In this document: positions 6,854 through 13,961 of the stretch, piece by piece | How the letters are laid out: each line of letters begins with the position of its first letter | How positions within the stretch are numbered: the stretch's first letter is position 1 | From: CAYMCV01 sp964389005 | GTDB lineage: Bacteria > Bacillota > Clostridia > Lachnospirales > Lachnospiraceae | NCBI GenBank assembly: GCA_964389005.1 | Contig: CAYMCV010000049.1 | Coordinates: 1 to 17,941 of the forward strand | DNA length: 17,941 nt | Direction of reading: 5' to 3' | Program-made: the position numbers and the translations under genes | The notes under the pieces: model-generated | Told to the model about the DNA's origin: nothing | The model's database searches: none | What the model saw: the letters and a program-made list of their open reading frames with translations, nothing else

Positions 6854-8609
6854 AAAGCAATGCCTTTGTACATGGATATTCGGGAGTATTCTGTTCCTGC
6901 TTCCGTTCCTGCATGTCAACACCGGCATTGAGATTGCGGACGTCGGATACAATCTGGCGAATTACGAATACATGTCTGAAATGAATCCGATGTGGCGTAT
7001 CGCGACGCTTCTGGCCAATTTGGTCGGAACCGCTTTTACCTATTTGCCCTTCGGTCATACCATGGTGGGGATGAACTTCTATTGTATGGCGTTGCTTGGC
7101 GGCTTTGCGCTGTTCTCTTTTATGGTACTTAAGAAAGTCTTTCCGGCATGGAGTGTTTTCGTGGGAGAACTGATTGCGATTGGATTCTGTTGGAGTCCCA
7201 AGGTGGTGCTGTATCATTATCTGTCGTATTACTTGTTCGGCATTGCGGCGATTTTGCTTGTGAGTGGTCTCAAAAACGAGAAAAAGAGCCGTCTGCTTAT
7301 GGCGGGAGTGGTGCTCGGACTGAATGTGTTTGTCAGATTCCCGAATATTGTCGAGTGTGCATTGATTGTCGTGGTGGTTTATGATGCGGTGTTAAATCAT
7401 CGGCGCATGCGGCAGTTCTTTGCCAATGTCGGCTGGTGTGTGCTGGGATTCGTGGGTATGTTTCTCGTTGGATTCGGGATGATTGAGTTGATATTCGGCG
7501 GCGGTTCGTATGTCGGTATGATACGGGATTTGTTCGGCATGACCGAGGAGGCGACCGGATATACGCCGATGGCAATGGTTGAGACGATTTTTAGAGATTA
7601 TCTTCAGTATATACAGTATTTCTTGTGGTTCGTGTTGCTGACGGGGATTGGATATGTCTGCTGGGGGTTTCTTAAGAAAAAGTGGGCGAAGATACTCTAC
7701 GTTTGTCTTTACGGTGTCGGATTCCTGGTGATTCTGCGCGTTTACTATTATTACGGTGTGCTGAATCTGCATTACAATGAATATGTCTCGATGTATGTAT
7801 GGGGTGTATGCATCCTTTTACTGGCGATTGTAATTGCAATAATTACGATTGTGAAGAAAGGTGTTGACAAGACGCAAAAACTTCTTGCGCTTTCCGTATT
7901 GACAATCATTTTTATCACGCCAATCGGGAGCAATAACGGATTGTATACCGCGATGAACAATCTCTTTCTAGTAGCACCGTTTGTCATCGGAAGTCTCAGG
8001 CTTGATTGGACGGATATTATGCATCGATTCCAAACAAGAAGCGGGAAGCTATGGGTACACGAGAGGCTGCCGTTGCAGGTGGGATGTGTCTTGTTGTGCG
8101 GTGTGGTTTTATTGCAAAGCAGTCTTTTCGGACTGGTGTTTACGTTCCGTGACACGGGATTTTTTAGCAATATGACAACTGTAGAGGGAAATGCGGTACT
8201 GCGTGGAATGCGGACAAATCCGGAGAACGCGCGGCAACTTTCGGAATTGGCTGCCTATATCAACGACAATGGGCTCAAAGGCAGGGAAACCGTATTCTTC
8301 GGACATCTTGCAATGGTTTCTTATGCCATGGAACTGCCGTGTGCGATTACGCATACGTGGCCGTCGATTGATTCTTATCCGACGGAAGAATTTGTAAGTG
8401 AGTTATATCGACTTGACGGAACGCAAATTGTGGTGTATGAGGCGAATTATTACGGGGACTTATTAACAAAAGATACCAATCTGATTGAGAACCAAAAGGA
8501 ACTTGCGATTGCTTTCTTTTTACAGGGACATGGATATCGTGAGATGTTTCGAAACGATAAGTATGTCGTATGTATGTGTGAGGCGGAATCCATACTTGCG
8601 GGAAGGTAA
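6837..8609 (+). CDS. Multi-spanning membrane protein, probable GT-C-fold glycosyltransferase
   Basis: ATG 6837 (MKIKDKKQ) is chosen because GGAGG (6826-6830) lies 6 nt upstream, inside the end of the acyltransferase gene. The 590-residue protein has a first helix at about 12-28, then an extracytoplasmic loop with an acidic residue (IADVGYNLANYEYM, Asp 35). About ten further hydrophobic segments follow, then a C-terminal soluble part of about 150 residues from roughly 440. An acidic residue in the first outer loop followed by many helices and a soluble tail is the layout of GT39/PMT- and ArnT-like enzymes, which use polyprenyl-phosphate sugars. I see no stronger family motif, so this is a structural guess. 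It overlaps the acyltransferase, pointing to a joint role in decorating a surface glycan or lipid. Confidence 0.75.
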   Translation: MKIKDKKQCLCTWIFGSILFLLPFLHVNTGIEIADVGYNLANYEYMSEMNPMWRIATLLANLVGTAFTYLPFGHTMVGMNFYCMALLGGFALFSFMVLKKVFPAWSVFVGELIAIGFCWSPKVVLYHYLSYYLFGIAAILLVSGLKNEKKSRLLMAGVVLGLNVFVRFPNIVECALIVVVVYDAVLNHRRMRQFFANVGWCVLGFVGMFLVGFGMIELIFGGGSYVGMIRDLFGMTEEATGYTPMAMVETIFRDYLQYIQYFLWFVLLTGIGYVCWGFLKKKWAKILYVCLYGVGFLVILRVYYYYGVLNLHYNEYVSMYVWGVCILLLAIVIAIITIVKKGVDKTQKLLALSVLTIIFITPIGSNNGLYTAMNNLFLVAPFVIGSLRLDWTDIMHRFQTRSGKLWVHERLPLQVGCVLLCGVVLLQSSLFGLVFTFRDTGFFSNMTTVEGNAVLRGMRTNPENARQLSELAAYINDNGLKGRETVFFGHLAMVSYAMELPCAITHTWPSIDSYPTEEFVSELYRLDGTQIVVYEANYYGDLLTKDTNLIENQKELAIAFFLQGHGYREMFRNDKYVVCMCEAESILAGR

Positions 8610-8617
8610 GGGCTGAG

Positions 8618-9346
8618 ATGAGAAAAAGATTATCGGTGATATGTCTTTTGTTTATGACGCTTGGAATGGCAGGGTGCGATGAGAAAGAAACACAGCTTGT
8701 TATGGCGACGAACGCGGAGTTTCCTCCATACGAGTATTACGACGGAGAGACAATTGTAGGAATCGATGTGGAGATTGCACAGGCGATTGCAGATGAAATG
8801 GGAAGAGAACTGGTCATTCATGATATGGAGTTTGACGCTATTCTTAGCGCGGTTGATTCGGGAGAAGCGGATATCGGGGCAGCAGGATTGACGATTCGTG
8901 AGGATCGTCTGAAGATTGTTGATTTTACCGTTCCCTACACCACGGCGACGCAGGTTATCATTGTGAATGCAGACAGCACCGTTGGCGGAATCAGCGATTT
9001 GAACGGAATGAAGATCGGTGTGCAATTGGCAACGACAGGGGATTTCTATGCAAAACAAATCATGGATTCCACAGTCAAGCGTTACGATAAGGGAGATGAA
9101 GCCGTGCAGGCATTGCTTGCGGGTGGAGTGGATGCCGTCATGATTGATGATGAGCCGGCGAAAGTTTTCGTACAACAATACGAGGGTATTCGAATCATTG
9201 ACGAGGCATATACCGAGGAAGAATATGCGCTTGCGGTCGCAAAGAATGATGATGCGTTACTTACGGAGGTCAACGCCGCCATCACGAAGTTAAAAGAATC
9301 GGGCAAATTACAGGAGATTATCGATCGATATATTTCGGCGGAATAA
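8618..9346 (+). CDS. Extracellular solute-binding lipoprotein, family 3 (amino-acid type)
   Basis: The 242-residue protein has a lipoprotein signal: MRKRLSVICLLFMTLGMAGC with a lipobox ending MAG-Cys20. The mature part matches the SBP_bac_3 fold: ATNAEFPPYEYYDG near the start, IVGIDVEIAQAIADEMG, then DIGAAGLTIREDRLKIVDFTVPY, the segment that normally contacts the ligand's alpha-carboxylate and amino groups. It would be anchored outside the membrane to deliver a polar amino acid or similar ligand. No permease or ATPase gene accompanies it, so it either serves a transporter encoded elsewhere or acts as a sensor. It starts 8 nt after the GT-C-like gene with a weak AAGG-type site, and is followed by terminator hairpins. 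Ligand unknown. Confidence 0.9.
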   Translation: MRKRLSVICLLFMTLGMAGCDEKETQLVMATNAEFPPYEYYDGETIVGIDVEIAQAIADEMGRELVIHDMEFDAILSAVDSGEADIGAAGLTIREDRLKIVDFTVPYTTATQVIIVNADSTVGGISDLNGMKIGVQLATTGDFYAKQIMDSTVKRYDKGDEAVQALLAGGVDAVMIDDEPAKVFVQQYEGIRIIDEAYTEEEYALAVAKNDDALLTEVNAAITKLKESGKLQEIIDRYISAE

Positions 9347-9350
9347 ATAA

Positions 9351-9376
9351 GACCGGGCACTCATAAGGTGTCGGTC
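9351..9376 (+). terminator. Hairpin just after the solute-binding protein gene
   Basis: GACCG (9351-9355) pairs with CGGTC (9372-9376), extended inward by a G-U pair and CAC/GTG around a 7-nt loop. The trailing ATTTAAGT is only weakly U-rich, so this is a modest terminator or a 3'-end stabilising hairpin. Confidence 0.45.
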
Positions 9377-9393
9377 ATTTAAGTAAATAAGAA

Positions 9394-9425
9394 TGCCGGT
9401 CACCCTGTTCTTCGGGTAACCGGCA
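9394..9425. terminator. Probable bidirectional rho-independent terminator between convergent genes
   Basis: TGCCGGT-C-ACCC (9394-9405) pairs with GGGT-A-ACCGGCA (9414-9425): eleven pairs with one C/A mismatch and an 8-nt loop. On the plus strand it is followed by CTTTCTATATACTT. On the minus strand it is followed by ATTCTTATTTACTT. It lies between the plus-strand binding-protein gene and the minus-strand GH43 gene, so it can end transcription from both sides. Confidence 0.75.
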
Positions 9426-9446
9426 CTTTCTATATACTTCTTACAT

Positions 9447-10430
9447 TTACATCTTCGCGGGGTCCATCGTAACGATGGTTCCGTCTTCATTGTAATGAAT
9501 CTCAACATATTTCACGCAACGTCTGTGGTTGATACCGCCTGACAGTGAAGCATCATGATAGAACATATACCATTTTCCTTTGTACTCAAGGATGGAATGG
9601 TGTGTCGTCCAACCGATGACGGGCTCCATGATTCTGCCACGATAGGTAAACGGTCCTTTGGGGTCTGTTCCGGTCGCATACACGATATAATGGGTGGTAC
9701 CTGTTGAGTAAGATAAGTAATAAAGTCCGTTGTACTTATGCATCCAAGGTCCTTCAAAATATCTGCGGTCTTCATCGCCTGCGGTAATCGGATTGCCGTT
9801 CTCGTCAAGAATCGTTATTTCCTGCGGATCCTCAATAAATGAAAGACAATCGTCGCTCAACTGTGCAACTCTGGGTCCGAGTGCCTTCTCATTGCCTGAA
9901 GGTCCCTGCTCATCAGCCTTGAATGTGCCGGTTTGCCACTTCTCAAGCTGACCGCCCCACAAACCTCCAAAGTACACATATGCCTTGCCGTCATCATCCA
10001 ACAAAACTGCCGGATCGATGCTGTAACTGCCTTTGATATAGTTGTCTTCCGGCTTAAAAGGACCTACCGGGGAATCGCTTGTGGCAATACCGATATGGAA
10101 GTTGCCTTCCTTGTCTCTTGCAGGAAAGAACAAATAATAGGTGTTATTCTTATACAGAACATCCGGTGCCCACATCTGTTTGCTGACCCAAGGAATATTC
10201 TTGCAGTGCAGTGCCTCACCGTTGTCGATGCAGGGTGCATCGATGTCGTCCATGGAGAGAACATGATAGTCTTCCATCTGATATTCGTCGCCCTCGTCAT
10301 TGTCTTCGCCGTCGTGAGCCAAGTCATGTGACGGATAAATATAGAGTTTACCGTCAAACACATGCGCAGAAGGGTCTGCGGTAAAAATGTTTGTAACAAG
10401 CGGCGTATTCGGTTTCGATTGATTTGCCAT
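9447..10430 (-). CDS. Glycoside hydrolase family 43 (beta-xylosidase / arabinofuranosidase type)
   Basis: The 327-residue protein has the three acidic catalytic residues expected of GH43 five-bladed propellers. These are the general base Asp 19 in TADPSAHVF, the pKa modulator Asp 139 in SIDPAVLLDDDG, and the general acid Glu 226 in YFEGPWMHKYNG. Blade motifs such as YYLFFPARD, AYVYFGG and WYMFYHDA recur. There is no signal peptide or extra binding module, so it should act in the cytoplasm on imported xylo- or arabino-oligosaccharides. A GGGAGG site lies about 8 nt before the ATG. It is divergent from the YesN/YesM-like genes, which probably sense the same sugar or control this gene. The family also contains galactan- and arabinan-active enzymes, so the exact activity is open. 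Confidence 0.92.
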   Translation of the reverse strand: MANQSKPNTPLVTNIFTADPSAHVFDGKLYIYPSHDLAHDGEDNDEGDEYQMEDYHVLSMDDIDAPCIDNGEALHCKNIPWVSKQMWAPDVLYKNNTYYLFFPARDKEGNFHIGIATSDSPVGPFKPEDNYIKGSYSIDPAVLLDDDGKAYVYFGGLWGGQLEKWQTGTFKADEQGPSGNEKALGPRVAQLSDDCLSFIEDPQEITILDENGNPITAGDEDRRYFEGPWMHKYNGLYYLSYSTGTTHYIVYATGTDPKGPFTYRGRIMEPVIGWTTHHSILEYKGKWYMFYHDASLSGGINHRRCVKYVEIHYNEDGTIVTMDPAKM

Positions 10431-10469
10431 AATAAGTACCTCCCAATAGTAGTAGAATTTCGTATTTCT

Positions 10470-10498
10470 ATTTTAACAGACAACCATTTAAAAGTCAC
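10470..10498 (-). promoter_or_regulatory. Putative extended -10 promoter of the GH43 gene
   Basis: On the minus strand TGT-TAAAAT (10470-10478) is an extended -10 element with one mismatch. A -35-like GTGACT lies at 10493-10498, giving a 17-bp spacer. The start would fall near 10463, leaving a leader of about 33 nt. The promoter abuts the direct repeats at 10502-10553, which fits activation by the divergent regulator. Confidence 0.45.
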
Positions 10499-10501
10499 TC
10501 T

Positions 10502-10553
10502 AAAAATTGCTTGTTTTGTACTAAAAGTTGCTTATACACAAGAAAAGTTCCTT
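10502..10553 (+). promoter_or_regulatory. Three phased direct repeats, candidate binding sites of the YesN-like regulator
   Basis: AAAAATTGCTT (10502-10512), AAAAGTTGCTT (10523-10533) and AAAAGTTCCTT (10543-10553) are near-identical 11-mers spaced 21 and 20 bp, two helical turns each. They lie between the GH43 promoter and the regulator's own promoter. AraC-type regulators commonly bind direct repeats at about 21-bp spacing, so this is a good candidate operator for both divergent genes. Confidence 0.55.
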
Positions 10554-10580
10554 TTACCTATCGTATGTTTATGTTAAGAT
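10552..10580 (+). promoter_or_regulatory. Putative promoter of the YesN/YesM-like genes
   Basis: TAAGAT (10575-10580) is a good -10. At 17 bp upstream lies only TTTTAC (10552-10557), a poor -35, which overlaps the edge of the third direct repeat. A weak -35 next to an activator site is what an activator-dependent promoter would look like. Confidence 0.35.
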
Positions 10581-10619
10581 GAGAAGGAAGATGGCGACAT
10601 CGAGATACGGAGGCAGCAT

Positions 10620-12248
10620 ATGCTAAAAATTTTTTTGGTGGAAGATGAATTTGTGGTGCGTGAAGGAATCAAGAATAATATTGATTGGAAAGCGCATGGG
10701 TATGATTTTTGCGGAGAAGCCGGAGACGGCGAGCAGGCATTTCCCATGATTCAGAAGTTAAAACCGGACATCGTCATAACGGATATCAAGATGCCGTTTA
10801 TGGACGGACTGGCTTTGAGCAAATTGATCAAAAAAGAACTTCCTTGGACGGAAATCATTATTCTGTCCGGTTATGCGGAATTTGAATATGCCAAGCAGGG
10901 AATCAAAATCGGCGTTGCCGAATATATTTCCAAGCCCATCAGCGGTGAGGAATTGATCAAAGAAGTCGACATTGTAGCCAAACGGATTGAAGAAGCTATG
11001 AAAGAACGTGAAATTCGCGCGAAATATCGGAAGGAAATGGAGGAAAACTTTTTATCCGAGAGGAAAAATTTGTTCCATGACCTCGTGACGGCACGCAAAT
11101 CCGTACCCGAACTGCTTGAGGCAGCTGATAAGTTAAGTGTGGATCTTTCCGCACTTTGGTATAGCATTGTTTTACTCAAAGTCGAATCCCTGCATCATGC
11201 GCGTGACGAGTATTCCGGTCGCAGACTTGAAATCGATGAACAGTTAAAAGAATTAAACGACGAAATGCATATTTTGGTGTTTGATCGGAATTTGGAAGGA
11301 AGTGCATTGATATTTAAGTCTGAAAGTCGTGATGAAATGAAGCAGTTGTTGGAATCCTACATTTGTAGATTTCAAGAGATTTTAGCGAAATACGACAACT
11401 TCCGCTATTTTGCCGGTATCGGAATCCCGGTGAACCGCATAGGAGAATTACAGGAGTCATTTGAAAAAGCAAGCCATGCGTTTGCACATCGATATATGAT
11501 GCCCGTGAATCGATTTTTAGACAGTGAGGAAATCCGGGACGTCAAATACTTGGGGTACGAAGAATTCAACATCGGCGAAGTCGATACGAAACAAATCAAC
11601 CGAAACAGAATCTCGGAGTTCTTGAAGTTTGGTGACCGCGGCGAGGCGGTATACTTTGTCGAAGAATTCTTTCGAGGTGTTGGGGAAGACGCCCTGAAGT
11701 CGAACCTCTTTCGGCAGTATCTTGCCATGGATACGTTTTTCTGTGTTGCGGAATTTGTTGAGGGAATGCAATTCTCACGTGCAGAGATACCGCAACCGGA
11801 TGTGACGGCCGACGTGCTCAAGGTCAAGGACGAAGAAAGCACGATGAAATATATCGTGTCCGTGATTGAAAAGGCGTTGGAACTGCGGGATACCGCGGCC
11901 AGCAATCGCTATCGCGATATTGTGGAAGAAGCGATGCATTACATTGAACAAAACTATGCAGATGAAGAGTTATCGCTGAATCTTCTGGCTTCGCATGTGA
12001 ATTTTTCACCGAATCACCTCAGTATGGTTTTCAGTCAGGAAACGGGGCAGACGTTCATCAAGTATCTGACGGATTATCGGATGAATAAGGCCAAAGAGTT
12101 GCTTCGTTGTTCGGGTAAAAGAAGCAGTGTGATTGCTTCGGAGGTGGGATACAAAGACCCGCATTATTTTTCATTTTTATTTAAAAAGACACAGGGCATG
12201 ACGCCGACACAGTATCGCGGAGTGAAGGGCGGCGAAGGAGAAGACTGA
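10620..12248 (+). CDS. YesN-like response regulator with AraC-type DNA-binding domain
   Basis: The 542-residue protein has an N-terminal receiver domain with acidic Glu8-Asp9-Glu10, phospho-acceptor Asp 55 (VITDIKMP), Ser 83 and Lys 105 (SKPIS). A middle region of about 300 residues resembles the linker of the YesN group and includes a coiled-coil-like stretch near 115-145. The two helix-turn-helix motifs of an AraC domain lie at about 430-535, from YIEQNYADEELSLNLLASH to FLFKKTQGMTPTQYR. GGAGG (10609-10613) lies 6 nt before the ATG. The kinase gene begins 2 nt after the stop, so they form one operon. Pairs of this type control carbohydrate-use genes in Firmicutes; the divergent GH43 gene is the likely target here. 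Confidence 0.93.
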   Translation: MLKIFLVEDEFVVREGIKNNIDWKAHGYDFCGEAGDGEQAFPMIQKLKPDIVITDIKMPFMDGLALSKLIKKELPWTEIIILSGYAEFEYAKQGIKIGVAEYISKPISGEELIKEVDIVAKRIEEAMKEREIRAKYRKEMEENFLSERKNLFHDLVTARKSVPELLEAADKLSVDLSALWYSIVLLKVESLHHARDEYSGRRLEIDEQLKELNDEMHILVFDRNLEGSALIFKSESRDEMKQLLESYICRFQEILAKYDNFRYFAGIGIPVNRIGELQESFEKASHAFAHRYMMPVNRFLDSEEIRDVKYLGYEEFNIGEVDTKQINRNRISEFLKFGDRGEAVYFVEEFFRGVGEDALKSNLFRQYLAMDTFFCVAEFVEGMQFSRAEIPQPDVTADVLKVKDEESTMKYIVSVIEKALELRDTAASNRYRDIVEEAMHYIEQNYADEELSLNLLASHVNFSPNHLSMVFSQETGQTFIKYLTDYRMNKAKELLRCSGKRSSVIASEVGYKDPHYFSFLFKKTQGMTPTQYRGVKGGEGED

Positions 12249-12250
12249 AG

Positions 12251-13714
12251 ATGATGAGAAAAAAGATGGCGCATTTTTACAGAGAATCCGCCTTGGCGAC
12301 CAAAATCAGATTCTCCTATTTGCTGATTTTGATTCCAATGGTACTATTTCTGTTTTTTTGCTTTTTTAACTTATGGGAAGGTAATCGGAAGTACGAAGAC
12401 ATGATTCAGTCCGCAGTGGTTGCCAGTGATTTCAGCCTTGATTTCAAAAGTGACTTTGACTACGAGACTTATCTTTTGATTGTCGGCAACAAATCTTTGG
12501 ATGAATCAAAGTTGAACGATTTGTTGAGCGAGGCGAACCGCATCGTCAATGAACTGGAGGATTTGACGGAGTCGGAGATTAACACGGCGCGTTTGGAGAG
12601 TGCCAAGAAATATCTGAACAAACTTGAGATTTACAAGAGTCGAATCGAGAGTAATCTCGCCGAAGAGAATCGATATGAAGACAATATCGAGATTTGGGAG
12701 AACGATGTTCAAATCGTGACTTCGCTTTTGGAGGAGACGATTTCGCAATACATCTATTATGAAATCAGAGACATTCAGCAGGCACGAAGCGAGAATCGCG
12801 CGTTTTACATGGACATGTTGCGGATTTCCTTGATAACGTTTGCGGTACTTGTAGTAGTAATTAGCTTTTTGTCATATTTTATACCGCAAAGTATTACGCG
12901 TCCGATCCGCGAATTGAGTGTCGTGACAGATCAAGTGGCGCGCGGTGATTTAGAGGTGCGTGCGAAGGGAAACAGCGGTGCGGAGGTCGGTGTTTTGAGC
13001 GATTCGCTGAACACCATGATTGATAAAATCAACGAACTGCTGACACAGGTGAAGGAAGAGCAGATCAGACTGCGAAAAGCGGAGTTCGAGTTGCTACAAT
13101 CACAAATTAATCCGCATTTTCTCTATAACACGCTGGACACGATTATCTGGCTCGCGGAAGCGGGCGACCAAAAACAGGTTGTGAGCATGGTCGGCAGTTT
13201 ATCGGACTTTTTTAGGGCATCCTTAAACCAGGGCAAAGAAGTTGTGTCGCTGAAAGAGGAGTTGCAGCACGTCAGAAGCTATTTGGAGATTCAACAAGTA
13301 CGGTATCAGGATATTTTAGAGTATGAAATCTCGGTTCCGACAGAACTTGAAACCTATCAGATTCCGAAGATAACGATTCAGCCGCTGGTGGAAAATGCAC
13401 TCTATCACGGAATCAAGAACAAGCGCGGCAAAGGTAAAATTACTGTAACCGGTGAAGTGGGGCAGGACATTTACATTCTGCGAATTACAGATAACGGAAT
13501 CGGGATGACCGAGGAGCGCTTGCAACAGGTGTCGGAGGGAATCAGACAGCACAAGCCGAGAGAGAATGATATCTATGGAATGATTAACGTTAATGAGCGT
13601 ATCCGTCTTGGGTTCGGGGAACAGTACGGAATCACGGTGGAGAGTGTGTATATGGAGGGAAGTTGTGTTACGGTGACGTTGCCGCAGATACAAGCGGAGC
13701 AGGAGGTGCTCTGA
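12251..13714 (+). CDS. YesM-like sensor histidine kinase
   Basis: The 487-residue protein has a first membrane helix at about 22-42. An extracellular, mainly helical and acidic sensor region covers about 43-190, and a second helix lies at about 192-211. A HAMP linker (about 212-265) is followed by a coiled coil. The His_kinase module has phospho-acceptor His 289 in SQINPHFLYNTLD. The ATPase part has QPLVENALYHGI (Asn 382) and DNGIGM (414-419). AAGGAG (12235-12240) precedes the first of two adjacent ATG codons; either could be used. It forms a pair with the YesN-like regulator two bases upstream. Kinases of this type often sense extracellular sugars directly or through a binding protein. No binding protein or sugar ABC transporter follows here, which is unusual. 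Confidence 0.93.
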   Translation: MMRKKMAHFYRESALATKIRFSYLLILIPMVLFLFFCFFNLWEGNRKYEDMIQSAVVASDFSLDFKSDFDYETYLLIVGNKSLDESKLNDLLSEANRIVNELEDLTESEINTARLESAKKYLNKLEIYKSRIESNLAEENRYEDNIEIWENDVQIVTSLLEETISQYIYYEIRDIQQARSENRAFYMDMLRISLITFAVLVVVISFLSYFIPQSITRPIRELSVVTDQVARGDLEVRAKGNSGAEVGVLSDSLNTMIDKINELLTQVKEEQIRLRKAEFELLQSQINPHFLYNTLDTIIWLAEAGDQKQVVSMVGSLSDFFRASLNQGKEVVSLKEELQHVRSYLEIQQVRYQDILEYEISVPTELETYQIPKITIQPLVENALYHGIKNKRGKGKITVTGEVGQDIYILRITDNGIGMTEERLQQVSEGIRQHKPRENDIYGMINVNERIRLGFGEQYGITVESVYMEGSCVTVTLPQIQAEQEVL

Positions 13715-13785
13715 TGATTCCCTTTGATTTGCGACGTATCGGGAGCAGGGCAATTGAATGGTGCATAGAATACCGCTCGAATTAA
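13714..13785 (+). CDS. 23-codon ORF coupled to the end of the kinase gene (possible gene remnant)
   Basis: An ATG at 13714 overlaps the kinase stop (TGATG) and is preceded by AGGAGG (13701-13706) at 7 nt, an excellent ribosome binding site. The frame encodes MIPFDLRRIGSRAIEWCIEYRSN and stops at TAA 13783-13785. No family is recognised. The strong start signal on a very short frame suggests either a real small protein or the surviving front end of a deleted third operon gene. Base composition becomes AT-rich just beyond it. Confidence 0.35.
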   Translation: MIPFDLRRIGSRAIEWCIEYRSN

Positions 13786-13816
13786 GAGATAATATGTAAA
13801 ATAATGTTAAAAATGC

Positions 13817-13844
13817 TTGTATGGTTATTGCCGAAAGGTATATA
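13817..13844 (+). promoter_or_regulatory. Weak promoter candidate for the beta-helix gene
   Basis: TTGTAT (13817-13822) and TATATA (13839-13844) are separated by 16 bp and lie about 65 nt before the original ATG at 13908. Both elements are imperfect. A better-looking pair (TTGAGT 13863, TAAGAT 13887) is excluded because it would start transcription downstream of the ribosome binding site. The rest of 13786-13907 shows nothing else recognisable. Confidence 0.25.
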
Positions 13845-13907
13845 GTTAATGTATTCCGTAAGTTGAGTGGTAATTTGTGTAAAAAATAAGATAGGAGAAT
13901 TTGCAAG

Positions 13908-13961
13908 ATGAAGAAAAATTACCAGTTAGTGAAATCTATAGAATAATTAATTGTTTTTACA
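13908..13961 (+). pseudogene. Front half of the beta-helix protein's signal peptide, cut by a TAA codon
   Basis: AGGAG (13893-13897) and an ATG at 13908 open MKKNYQLVKSIE, which hits TAA at 13944-13946. Reading on in the same frame gives LIVFT and then joins MMPTMVFAEEG of the long frame. Together they make a classic signal peptide: Lys-rich start, hydrophobic core and Val-Phe-Ala cleavage site. The codon therefore interrupts the true start of the downstream gene. It could be a real nonsense mutation, an error, or a site of readthrough. Confidence 0.7.

Noticed and set aside
13863..13892. Promoter TTGAGT-18-TAAGAT before the beta-helix gene
   Set aside because: Its start would lie after the AGGAG site at 13893-13897, removing the ribosome binding site from the transcript.
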